Counted from the stretch's first letter, positions 16,183-23,307 are shown. The stretch: 32,607 bases of DNA from an uncultured Ruminococcus sp. (GCA_900315755.1 ONAI01000016.1:1-32607), one strand, 5' to 3'. The notes: a model not told the origin generated them from the sequence alone. Program-made: numbers and translations.

Positions 16183-16572
16183 TCACCCTCCTACACTTTG
16201 AAACTCTTCAACGGCGAGTGTCAGACTGAAATCAAGATAATTCCTGCCGCTGTCCTCGACTGTAAACGCCGCTACACGACATTTTTTGCAGCTTATCCCA
16301 CGATAAAAGAAATTGAACGTCTGAGAGTTATCCATGAAACCCTTCAGGACACATACAGGCTCCATTGGTGTGGTCTCGTTAAAAGTCCTGCCCTTCAGAA
16401 CAACTCTTGAACACTTCGGATGAATGTTTGTTACGGCGTTTCCGCCGCTGACAGTAGCTCTTTCGGCTATAACTTTAGTATCAGAAACACTGAAGCTGTC
16501 GCAGAAAAGCTGTATGCCGCATATAAGCACCGGAACAGCCTTGCGCTGTTCAAGGATCAGATCACCGTTCAT
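16183..16572 (-). CDS. Small phage-like structural protein of unknown role
   Basis: A 129-aa protein that I do not recognise. It is rich in predicted beta strands (VPVLICGIQLFCDSF, SRVVLKGRTF, SLTLAVEEF) and holds a cysteine pair in GISCKKCRVAAF. By place, between a tail-terminator-like gene and the hub gene, it could be a tail-tube, tail-adaptor or baseplate subunit. Its start overlaps the upstream stop (ATGA) behind AGAGGTG, and its own stop carries the ribosome-binding site of the hub gene, so it is tightly built into the operon. Confidence 0.55.
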   Translation of the reverse strand: MNGDLILEQRKAVPVLICGIQLFCDSFSVSDTKVIAERATVSGGNAVTNIHPKCSRVVLKGRTFNETTPMEPVCVLKGFMDNSQTFNFFYRGISCKKCRVAAFTVEDSGRNYLDFSLTLAVEEFQSVGG

Positions 16573-16979
16573 ATTTCACCTCTTTCGATGCGTGTAACTC
16601 CGCCTGTTGAAAGAACTGCCGACAGGACAAGTCTGCCGATATTGGAATCGAATTTTACAGTCAGCTTTTTCAGCGATGAAGTAAGCCCCATGAATTCATC
16701 AAGAGCATCTGCGACCTTTCCACTGTAATAGTCATACAGCGTTTCAAGCGGCATATCAGGCGGCGCGGTTATCTTTACGCTTACATCCGCCCTGAACGGC
16801 AGATACGCAACATAAGGCGTATAGACAGGCGTAAAGCTTTCAAACGAATCAACACCGACTATCGTGTATATCCCCTTTTCCTTGCGGTCAGTCCTTACAG
16901 CATCAAAAGCACTGTAAACCGGCGAAGCTCCTGCACGGAGAAGTGCTGTTTTCATGGTTTCGATCAATGTATTCAGCAT
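16569..16979 (-). CDS. Tail-terminator / head-tail joining-like protein
   Basis: A 136-aa protein. The N-terminal helix (LNTLIETMKTALLRAG), a middle strand set (YLPFRADVSVKITAP), a helix (MPLETLYDYYSGKVADALDEF) and the final strands fit the fold of small phage tail-terminator or minor capsid-joining proteins. No sequence motif is decisive. It overlaps the connector gene by 7 bp and the next gene by 4 bp. Probable role: closing the neck or tail end of a particle; this rests mainly on gene order. Confidence 0.5.
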   Translation of the reverse strand: MLNTLIETMKTALLRAGASPVYSAFDAVRTDRKEKGIYTIVGVDSFESFTPVYTPYVAYLPFRADVSVKITAPPDMPLETLYDYYSGKVADALDEFMGLTSSLKKLTVKFDSNIGRLVLSAVLSTGGVTRIERGEI

Positions 16980-17350
16980 ACCTTCTCCCCTCCTGAAACT
17001 CCTGAAAATACAAATGTTTTCCGCTCTATGATGTCATCGCAAAGCTGGAGATAGTCCCTGAGCAGCGCGGCAGCACCGGAAAGCGGACTCGTTTCGCCTG
17101 CTTTCAGCATTTTTCCGGCATAAGTAGCAGTTGTAAGATCACGAGATGCCTCAGCTTGTCTGAGACGGTAGTTTGCCATTGCTGCCGCAAGGAAACCAAG
17201 CCGGACATCATTAACATCCGCCGCAGGACTGAGCATATTTTCGGTCTCAGCAACTGCAAGCGTGATGAATGGCATAAAATTCGCGGATTCTTCGCCCGAA
17301 AACAGTTCAAACAGACTCTTTACAGAACCAATATCCATATTGCACCTCAT
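16973..17350 (-). CDS. Head-tail connector (gp6-like) protein
   Basis: A 125-aa mostly helical protein of the size and pattern of gp6/XkdH-type connectors: an N-terminal helix (VKSLFELFSGEES), a second (PFITLAVAETENML), a third rich in Ala/Arg (LGFLAAAMANYRLRQAE), and a C-terminal helix. Such proteins form a ring beneath the portal. The start at 17350 overlaps the previous stop by ATGA; the second ATG at 17338 has GAGGTG just before it and may be the true one (121 aa). Position after capsid and protease-like genes supports the call more than sequence does. Confidence 0.55.
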   Translation of the reverse strand: MRCNMDIGSVKSLFELFSGEESANFMPFITLAVAETENMLSPAADVNDVRLGFLAAAMANYRLRQAEASRDLTTATYAGKMLKAGETSPLSGAAALLRDYLQLCDDIIERKTFVFSGVSGGEKVC

Positions 17351-18177
17351 TTCATTGAAAATACTGCATTATCTTCGGCAGCATCATTCTCGCTTCTTAG
17401 TTCAATCTTTATCCCGTTCCTGCCGCGACGATTTTCAAGTGACTTTTTAAGCGTGATAAGCTGCTGAGTGTTCATACCTCTTGCTGTCAGACCAACAGTT
17501 TTAGCAGCCTCTCTTCCGCCGACAAAGTAAGCAAGGCGGCGTATATCTCTGCGGAGTTCCTCATCAGCAGCGATACTGTCCTCAACAGGAGAAGTAACAA
17601 CATCACCGGATGTATAATGCTTTGTAACTCCGGCATTTACCTGCGCCGGAACTGCCACAAAGCTCCACTCATAAGCGTCGCTGATGCCTTCAAGGATGTC
17701 GTAGCAAAGCTTTTCGCCGTATTTTCTGCCTTTTACGTGGCTGCATGAGCCTTTTGCCCTGTCACAGCCGCATATCGAGCAGATGCGTCTTTCTGCCGAA
17801 CAGGAAATGCTTACCTCCTTTTTGATACCGCCGTCGATCTCGGAAATGAGGTCCTTATTCTCGCCGGTACGCACCATATAGGCACTTGCTTTGAGGTATC
17901 TGTACATTTCGCCGGTCTTGGTGATACGCACATCATCACTTACTATCTCTGTATCAAAAATACGTGCAGTCTGATTGGCAGATGTCGCATTGTGATCAGA
18001 AATACCTGTCTTGCCGACAAATTTATCTTTGAGTTCTTCAAGCGAAGCATCGGAAAAGCGCTCAAAATCGCGGTCGATCTCGTTATCGCAGAGTATCACC
18101 GAAAAAACATACACCTCATCCTCTTTGAGCGGACGGCGTGTGAAACGGTTGATCTTTTCGAGAATATCAGTATTCAT
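17347..18177 (-). CDS. Prohead-protease-like protein with a zinc-knuckle insert
   Basis: A 276-aa protein. The order EIDRDFERFSDASLEEL, GISDHN (His near 62), EVSISC (Ser near 123-125) and YEWSFVAVPAQ (about 169-179) matches the S78/HK97 prohead-protease layout, so it would be expected to cleave scaffold or capsid termini during maturation. Between the serine region and the EWSFVAVPA strand sits a Cys-rich insert, CSICGCDRAKGSCSH (about 133-147), plus a further Cys, probably a zinc site. The C-terminal third is polar and helical and could act as scaffold. AAGGAGG lies 4 bases before the ATG. It follows the capsid gene rather than preceding it, the reverse of the common order. Activity is inferred. 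Confidence 0.65.
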   Translation of the reverse strand: MNTDILEKINRFTRRPLKEDEVYVFSVILCDNEIDRDFERFSDASLEELKDKFVGKTGISDHNATSANQTARIFDTEIVSDDVRITKTGEMYRYLKASAYMVRTGENKDLISEIDGGIKKEVSISCSAERRICSICGCDRAKGSCSHVKGRKYGEKLCYDILEGISDAYEWSFVAVPAQVNAGVTKHYTSGDVVTSPVEDSIAADEELRRDIRRLAYFVGGREAAKTVGLTARGMNTQQLITLKKSLENRRGRNGIKIELRSENDAAEDNAVFSMK

Positions 18178-18214
18178 AGTTCCTCCTTGTAGTTTTGATC
18201 GTATCGGAAATTCA

Positions 18215-18243
18215 GAGGATGCTCTGCAAATCAGAGCATCCTC
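18215..18243 (-). promoter_or_regulatory. 12-bp stem-loop between capsid and protease-like genes
   Basis: A perfect 12-bp inverted repeat (GAGGATGCTCTG and its complement) around 5 nt, starting 11 bp after the capsid stop. No T-run follows, so it is unlikely to be a full terminator; it may protect the capsid mRNA 3' end or give partial termination. Confidence 0.6.
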
Positions 18244-18254
18244 CTCTTGGTCAA

Positions 18255-19226
18255 TTATGAACCGCTCTTGATCTTGAGCACCTTAACGGCATCCGGAGTG
18301 ATCTTCTTGAAGCCGCAATTGATAGAAACTGTGATCTGATCGAGCTGGCGGTCGATGAGCTTATCTGTTTCCATAACAAGATCAGTGCTTGTGATAAATT
18401 CAAGCGCAAAATCACGGTCTATACCGATGATTTTCTTCTCGGGCGCAGCTGAGCACTTAATGAGTTCAGCACCGAGAGGAATGATAAGTCTACCCTGCGA
18501 ATCAGCAGAGCAGTCTTTAAGCTGCTCCATAGCCGCGATAAGAGCAGCATTCTCAGGAGAAGCGATAACGGTAGTCATATCAAATGCACTGAAGCTTCCG
18601 TAAAGATTGGCAATATCAGCATAAGCGAGAGTAGTTGTTGCAGTTTCAACTTCATCAGCACCGGTTACGAGCGCTGTAACAGCCGCATTCACAACAGATG
18701 CAGCAAGTCTCACGCCGATGCTTCTGAGCATGACTCCGAAAACGTCAAGTCTCTGCTGACGCACAGCCTCATATGATGCACTGATAAGTCTGCCGTATTT
18801 TGCAAGTGTAACAGCATTTGCCCCCTCAGTGACAGTAGCCTCAGGAAGAGTTGTACCCTCAGAAGCAGTAGTATAGGTCTCACTGTCATCGAGATCACAG
18901 CCAAGATACTGGCTGGAATTCGCAACGGTCTTAGCAGCACAGATACTGCCAAGAATAGTCTCATCGAAACCCTTTCTGATAGAGCGTGTAACAAACTCAG
19001 GGAAAAGAACTGCTGTTTCAGTAGATGAGAAGAACTTCTCAACGCAGTCGCAGTCCTGACCGCTGATACGGATATTGAATCGCTTCAGCTGACGCTCAAA
19101 TGCATCAAGCTTTTCGAGCGGAGTTCCTGCGTAAGCTGAGGAAGGATCGAGTTCCTCAAGAGCAGCGGTAAATGATCTTCCGCTGAGGTTGTAAAGTCCC
19201 TTTTCAAGTTTAATATCGTTATACAT
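18255..19226 (-). CDS. HK97-like major capsid protein
   Basis: A 323-aa protein with the layout of an HK97-fold capsid subunit: a short N-terminal arm, a segment ending in FPEFVTRSIRKGF, a strand-rich middle (EGANAVTLAKYGRLISASYEAVRQQRLDVF reads as the long spine-helix region), an A domain with VIASPENAALIAAMEQLKD, and a C-terminal strand set (LITSTDLVMETDKLID type). There is no long N-terminal delta/scaffold domain. The ATG at 19226 follows GGAGG by 6 bases; the open frame upstream overlaps the portal gene and is not family-like. It sits 13 bp after the portal stop. A strong hairpin follows it. Confidence 0.7.
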   Translation of the reverse strand: MYNDIKLEKGLYNLSGRSFTAALEELDPSSAYAGTPLEKLDAFERQLKRFNIRISGQDCDCVEKFFSSTETAVLFPEFVTRSIRKGFDETILGSICAAKTVANSSQYLGCDLDDSETYTTASEGTTLPEATVTEGANAVTLAKYGRLISASYEAVRQQRLDVFGVMLRSIGVRLAASVVNAAVTALVTGADEVETATTTLAYADIANLYGSFSAFDMTTVIASPENAALIAAMEQLKDCSADSQGRLIIPLGAELIKCSAAPEKKIIGIDRDFALEFITSTDLVMETDKLIDRQLDQITVSINCGFKKITPDAVKVLKIKSGS

Positions 19227-19239
19227 AATATACCTCCGA

Positions 19240-20385
19240 TTAATTATTATTGTTCGTCTGAGCATCCAGACGAAGTTCGATCTCTCTTGCCTGTGCGTTC
19301 TTGAGACGAGCCTCAGCAAGAGCTGTTTCATCCTGAAGATTGATGTTTTCCCATTCAACACTGCAATCCGCCTCTGCACCTATCGAACTCAGATAAGCAC
19401 CGGCAACATCGCATATCACGGGAGTTATAAGCCGCCTGTAATATTCCAGCTCTGATGTGAGTATATCAGCCTGCTGAGAGGACATCCTCTCCGTTGAACT
19501 CCAGTTGAGTCCAAGCAGGAAAGGCGGTATAGACAGCTTTGCAATAAGCTGTTCCAGTATCTGACGCACCGGAACATTGGTGTCAAACAGCTGATTATCC
19601 GCGCCGATGACCTTTATGTCCACATCTCCGACCGCCACGAAGTCCTTGACCTGACCATAACGCGCAGAATTCATGCCGTCCGCCCACTCATCAGCGATCT
19701 GCTGAGCACGTTCGCGCGAATACACGAAATCATCTGTACCGCTCTGAGGCTTATAGACTACCGCATATCGCACATTTCCTGCGCGGTCGTAGTTCTGACC
19801 GATACATTCGTATATCCTGAGCAGAATACCGCTTAACGCCGGCAGCCCTCTCAGAACAGAGTGTCCGCCAGTCAGCGCGGCATACAGGATATTCTCAGGA
19901 TGCTCGACCTTGTGACATGAACCGTCTTTGCTCCTGACAGTATAAGACCTCGCAAACGGTTCTTTGCCAGCCTGCATACGAACAGCTGAAACATCACCCA
20001 TCCATAGTCCTGCGATAAGCTGGTTTTCGCTGTCCTGAACTATCTCACAGACCGCGCTTCCGTAAGTCAGAAGACTATCAAGAAAATTATCAGCGAAACA
20101 ATTTATTGATTTTCCGCTTAATCCTACCGGAACATTTTCAAGGAAACGATCAAGATCATTCTGATATTCCTCATCGCTGCATACAACTCTGAATCCGCCA
20201 GTTAAACGAATTATTTTCATCAAAGCTGCATCTATGACCGGAACAGCTGCTCTCAGTCTGTCATAGAGCTCCTTTTCAGCAGGCTGTATTACCTGCGGAA
20301 GGCTCATACTCATATCATGAGAACGCGCAGCCGAAATAAGTTCGGGAACATTATGCGAAGCCCCCTTCTTCTTAAATAGCTTCAT
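19240..20385 (-). CDS. Phage portal protein
   Basis: A 381-aa portal, the dodecameric ring at the capsid vertex through which DNA is pumped. Recognisable parts are VIDAALMKIIRLTGGF, FLDSLLTYGSAVCEIV, the WMGDVSAVRM strand, LRGLPALSGILLRIYE, and the late LIAKLSIPPFLLGLNWSSTERMSS stretch with its SE.YRRLI.P helix. It is slightly shorter than many portals. The start chosen at 20385 has a strong AAAGGAGG 5 bases before it. An in-frame ATG at 20451 overlaps the terminase stop by ATGA and would add 22 residues without family features. Confidence 0.82.
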   Translation of the reverse strand: MKLFKKKGASHNVPELISAARSHDMSMSLPQVIQPAEKELYDRLRAAVPVIDAALMKIIRLTGGFRVVCSDEEYQNDLDRFLENVPVGLSGKSINCFADNFLDSLLTYGSAVCEIVQDSENQLIAGLWMGDVSAVRMQAGKEPFARSYTVRSKDGSCHKVEHPENILYAALTGGHSVLRGLPALSGILLRIYECIGQNYDRAGNVRYAVVYKPQSGTDDFVYSRERAQQIADEWADGMNSARYGQVKDFVAVGDVDIKVIGADNQLFDTNVPVRQILEQLIAKLSIPPFLLGLNWSSTERMSSQQADILTSELEYYRRLITPVICDVAGAYLSSIGAEADCSVEWENINLQDETALAEARLKNAQAREIELRLDAQTNNNN

Positions 20386-20447
20386 TTTTCCTCCTTTCGC
20401 GCCTTCCTTAACGGACGGCGCACCGAATGATGAACGGCGGCAGTTAT

Positions 20448-21692
20448 TCATCGTCTTACCGAAAGCGCTACCATATCACTGCCTCTTGAACTAAGAATAT
20501 CGGTAACAAAATACCTCATATCGTCCATAGCGTGATCGTTCTCCTTAACAGGAGCATCGCTGCCGGTCTTTTCGTTCCAGCAATATAGCTGAAATTCGCG
20601 TATGATGTCGCTGCATGATTCATGAAAAAGCAGTTTTCCCTCTCTGAGCATAGTGCTTACGCGGCGTATTCCAGCAACAACGTCATTGTCAGCCTTTACA
20701 ACTCTGAATCTTGAATGTCTGCGGATACACTCGATAAAGCTTGCCGCCGAAGGATCAACTATAACATGACTTATCCTCCTGCTGCCGGCAAGCTCTTCCA
20801 GAGCTGAATAGTGTTCCTCGTCCGTGCGCTGAACTCCCTCTCGTTTTGAGGAATAGTAGTATTCCTTCAGGCGATGCCATACGCCGTTGTGAAGTCCCCA
20901 CAGACCAAATGATGAAGGATTGACAGTGCCGTAATCACATGAAATAATGTAGCGTTCGCAGTCTATCTCACCAGAATAAACGTGCTTTTCCCTGCTGAAC
21001 ATCGGATACACAGCGCCCTGAGCGGCAGTCCACTTTCCGAGCACGAATCTATCATAAAATGTGCCGGTATAAAGACGCTTGTAGCGATCTTTCATCGAAG
21101 CAGTCAGCGAAGGATTATCGTCCATAGTAAAATGGAGATACAGCGCGTGTTTCTCTTCGTGTTTTCTTATCCACTCGTTATAGAACCAGTGCGCCGGAGT
21201 ATCCGGATTGCAGTTGAACCACATTTTCGAGCCGGCAACAGAACATCTCGCCAGAGCTTGTTCCACAAATGAACGCGGCATAAGTGCGACCTCATCGAAA
21301 AAAACTCCGGAAAGCGTCATGCCCTGAATGAGCGAGGCAGAGCCCTCATCCTTGCCGCCGAAAATATAGAAACGGTTAGTCTTTCCGAGAAATGTCGCAT
21401 CGAAGTAGTTTGCGCTCACCTTCTCAATACAGGTGAAACCGTACTGTTTCAAAACAGGCAGAAGCGGCGTTACGACATTCCTGCGCAGCGAAGTAATAGT
21501 CTTGCCACATATCGCAAAAGAACCGCCGCTGAAGCTGCTGCAAGCCCAGAACATAAAGCCGAGCGACATCGAAAGTGTTTTTCCGCTCCTGACCGCACCG
21601 TCACAGATAACAGCGTCCATAGCGCGGTATTCCGGAATAGTCCACCATTTCATAGCAAGCTTCTGTTTGCGCGAGAGTTTACGGATCATCAT
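20448..21692 (-). CDS. terL: PBSX-type terminase large subunit
   Basis: A 414-aa packaging motor: an ATPase that drives DNA into the procapsid plus a nuclease that cuts it. Walker A is GAVRSGKT (about 32-39), Walker B is GVFFDEVALM (Asp-Glu near 133-134), the coupling motif is NCNP (about 160), and the RNase-H-like nuclease shows SCDYGT (Asp near 253), VIVDPSA and a C-terminal HAMDDMRY carrying acidic residues. All catalytic residues I can place are present. It overlaps the small-subunit gene by 14 bp. The match is to the PBSX/SPP1-like Terminase_3 group. Confidence 0.9.
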   Translation of the reverse strand: MMIRKLSRKQKLAMKWWTIPEYRAMDAVICDGAVRSGKTLSMSLGFMFWACSSFSGGSFAICGKTITSLRRNVVTPLLPVLKQYGFTCIEKVSANYFDATFLGKTNRFYIFGGKDEGSASLIQGMTLSGVFFDEVALMPRSFVEQALARCSVAGSKMWFNCNPDTPAHWFYNEWIRKHEEKHALYLHFTMDDNPSLTASMKDRYKRLYTGTFYDRFVLGKWTAAQGAVYPMFSREKHVYSGEIDCERYIISCDYGTVNPSSFGLWGLHNGVWHRLKEYYYSSKREGVQRTDEEHYSALEELAGSRRISHVIVDPSAASFIECIRRHSRFRVVKADNDVVAGIRRVSTMLREGKLLFHESCSDIIREFQLYCWNEKTGSDAPVKENDHAMDDMRYFVTDILSSRGSDMVALSVRR

Positions 21693-22158
21693 TATCCTCG
21701 TCCTCCCCGGAAGAGATCAGTGCCGACATCAGATCAGAAGCTTTATCGCGGTCGGAAAAAGCATTGCTCAGTTCAAAGAGCTTTTCGAGCGCTTTAAGCC
21801 TGTCAAAAAGCTTTACCTCAACACCGCCGCCCTTGACGCGCTTTATCTCAGAAACGTTAAACAGATCAAGCTTGCTTATTACCTCGGCAGGCGGAAGTTC
21901 ATCCGCGAAAACAAGATATACCGCATCCGAGCAGTTTCCAAATGCAAGCCTGTTAAGTCCTGCAACGATGTTTGCACTGTCTGAGATCAGCTGACGCATC
22001 TCTGCGATCTTTTTCCGGCAGCAGTCCGATCTGAGATACTTCATGCCTTCACTTAACGCTGATTCATCTGGCACTCCTGCTTTCGCAGCAGCTTCGGCGA
22101 CATTTCCAAGCATAACATAGTTGCAGCAGAAAGCATCTCTCATTGAATTATCCTTCAA
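21679..22158 (-). CDS. terS: Terminase small subunit
   Basis: A 159-aa DNA-recognition subunit of the packaging motor. The N-terminal helix-turn-helix region (FCCNYVMLGNVAEAAAKAGV, then SEGMKYLRSDCCRKKIAEM) and the C-terminal KLFDRLKALEKLFEL helix are typical of XtmA/Terminase_2 proteins. The longest frame begins with TTG at 22158, 10 bases after AAGGAGG; an ATG at 22143 with GAAGGA 7 bases before it is equally possible. First gene of the operon; a hairpin-forming palindrome lies just before its ribosome-binding site. Confidence 0.8.
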   Translation of the reverse strand: MKDNSMRDAFCCNYVMLGNVAEAAAKAGVPDESALSEGMKYLRSDCCRKKIAEMRQLISDSANIVAGLNRLAFGNCSDAVYLVFADELPPAEVISKLDLFNVSEIKRVKGGGVEVKLFDRLKALEKLFELSNAFSDRDKASDLMSALISSGEDEDNDDP

Positions 22159-22181
22159 AAATAGTTGACCTCCTTTCGTTC

Positions 22182-22200
22182 TGAACGGAACCGCCGTTCA
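22182..22200. repeat. Inverted repeat before the terminase operon
   Basis: TGAACGG (22182-22188) and CCGTTCA (22194-22200) form a perfect 7-bp inverted repeat around 5 bp, just upstream of the AAGGAGG of terS. It may be a repressor operator or a hairpin in the mRNA leader. Confidence 0.5.
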
Positions 22201-22268
22201 CTAAGGGGCAAAAAAACGCCTTTTTTCAATGCAAACCCGTTGAATATTGAAAAAATTATTTTTGAGTT

Positions 22269-22299
22269 TGTATACCTGCACAAGTGCAAGCTTTTACAA
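22269..22299 (-). promoter_or_regulatory. Candidate promoter with operator for the phage-derived operon
   Basis: On the minus strand, TTGTAA (22294-22299) and TATACA (22269-22274) are 19 bp apart, wider than ideal. The spacer holds a palindrome TGCAC-AA-GTGCA (22277-22288), the usual place for a repressor site. Weak evidence. Confidence 0.3.
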
Positions 22300-22329
22300 G
22301 TCTTGCGAATTCAGCATATCACACAAAAG

Positions 22330-22358
22330 TAATATTTTGTCCATCAGCTGCATAAAAT
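22330..22358 (+). promoter_or_regulatory. Sigma-E-type sporulation promoter of yabPQ
   Basis: TAATATT (22330-22336), a 14-bp spacer and CATAAAAT (22351-22358) match the mother-cell sigma-E consensus (-35 KHATATT, -10 CATACANT) with one mismatch in the -10. It lies 29 bp before yabP. In B. subtilis yabP and yabQ are sigma-E-dependent. Confidence 0.65.
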
Positions 22359-22387
22359 GTAATACTATCTTTCAGGAGGGTAAAATC

Positions 22388-22663
22388 ATGCAGGAAAAAA
22401 TCAAACAGAACCACAATCTCATTCTTGAAAACCGAAAAAGTCTCAATATATCCGGAATAACCGATGTTGACAGCTTTGATGACCGCGAAATATGTCTCTA
22501 TACCGAAATCGGCGAACTAACCATTCAGGGACGCGAACTACATATCGACTCGATGAGCGTAGAGACTGGCAACATGACCATAACAGGCGATATATGGGCA
22601 CTTGTCTACGGCGATAAGGATCGCCGCGGACCAATATCCGCAATCGGAAGGCTGTTCCGATGA
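22388..22663 (+). CDS. yabP: Sporulation protein YabP
   Basis: A 91-aa protein of the YabP/YqfC family. NRKSLNISGITDVDSFDDREICLYTEIGELTI and IDSMSVETGNMTITGDI are characteristic. In Bacillus YabP is made in the mother cell and needed for spore cortex/coat development. The ATG at 22388 lies 8 bases after AGGAGG; the frame is open upstream to 22247 but that part crosses the sigma-E-like promoter and is not protein-like. It overlaps yabQ by ATGA. Confidence 0.9.
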   Translation: MQEKIKQNHNLILENRKSLNISGITDVDSFDDREICLYTEIGELTIQGRELHIDSMSVETGNMTITGDIWALVYGDKDRRGPISAIGRLFR

Positions 22664-23307
22664 ATATTCCCGAAACCTTTTTCAGTGTAAACGAGGAAAT
22701 GCGGCTCTTTGGCTATTCGTGTCTGCTCGGAGCTGCTCTCGGACTTTTCTATGATGTATTCCGAACTCTCAGAATGCTTTTTCGTCATAATACTGTACTC
22801 ATCGCCATTGAGGACATAGTGTTCTTTGCAGCATATGCAATAGCCCTCACAGCTTTTGCATCCGCAGCAGCTCGCGGAGAGATGCGTTTTTACTATGTGA
22901 TAGGCAGCGTATCGGGATTTATACTGTATCTCCTTACTTTAGGTCAGTTGATTTCGGCTGTTATAAAGAAGCTGATAGCAGCTTTAAGAGTGGTATTTCA
23001 TGTAATTTTAAGTCCTCTGAGGCGGTTTTATGTACTTTTACGTAAAAAAGCAGTGTGCAAATTTGTGGGAACTTCCAAAGTTTTTGTTCAAAAATTAAAA
23101 AAAGCCTTTTTGCTATTGCTAAAAAGACCGCCTTTGTTGTATAATAAAAAAGAAAATAAAATGAGAAAGAATGGGGATAATTTTGTCAAAAAAACCAAAA
23201 AGGATGGAACGCAGTCTCTTCAACGGTCTGCTCGTAAAACTCGCAGCAGTCACAGTAGCAATAGGCTGCACAGTAATAATCGTATCAACAAACAGAGACT
23301 GCTCTGA
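22660..23307 (+). CDS. yabQ: Sporulation membrane protein YabQ, extended C-terminus
   Basis: A 215-aa membrane protein. The first ~110 residues hold the YabQ core (GYSCLLGAALGLFYDVFRTLRML, IEDIVFFAAYAIALTAFA, FYYVIGSVSGFILYLLTLG), with about four membrane segments, needed for spore cortex formation in Bacillus. After about residue 160 the sequence becomes basic and low-complexity (Lys/Asn/Ser/Arg) and overlaps the divIC gene by 137 bp in another frame. The core is complete; the tail may be a recent extension by stop-codon loss. Confidence 0.85.
   Translation: MNIPETFFSVNEEMRLFGYSCLLGAALGLFYDVFRTLRMLFRHNTVLIAIEDIVFFAAYAIALTAFASAAARGEMRFYYVIGSVSGFILYLLTLGQLISAVIKKLIAALRVVFHVILSPLRRFYVLLRKKAVCKFVGTSKVFVQKLKKAFLLLLKRPPLLYNKKENKMRKNGDNFVKKTKKDGTQSLQRSARKTRSSHSSNRLHSNNRINKQRLL
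23116..23145 (+). promoter_or_regulatory. Sigma-A promoter inside yabQ serving divIC
   Basis: TTGCTA (23116-23121), an 18-bp spacer and TATAAT (23140-23145), 26-38 bp before the possible divIC start codons. It would allow vegetative expression of the division gene independent of sporulation. Confidence 0.6.

Noticed and set aside
19227-19379. Upstream extension of the capsid frame to 19379
   Set aside because: It overlaps the portal coding region and lies before a good GGAGG at 19226; the extra residues are basic and unlike a capsid arm.
22201-22228. Possible terminator GGC-AAAAAAAC-GCC-TTTTTT
   Set aside because: The GC stem is only three pairs; it is more likely an AT-rich chance pattern.
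22247-22387. 47-residue N-terminal extension of YabP
   Set aside because: It crosses the sigma-E-like promoter and the ribosome-binding site; YabP proteins are about 90-100 aa.
15087-22387. Prophage att sites flanking the phage-derived operon
   Set aside because: I compared both edges by eye and found no convincing direct repeat, and no tRNA gene or integrase is present.
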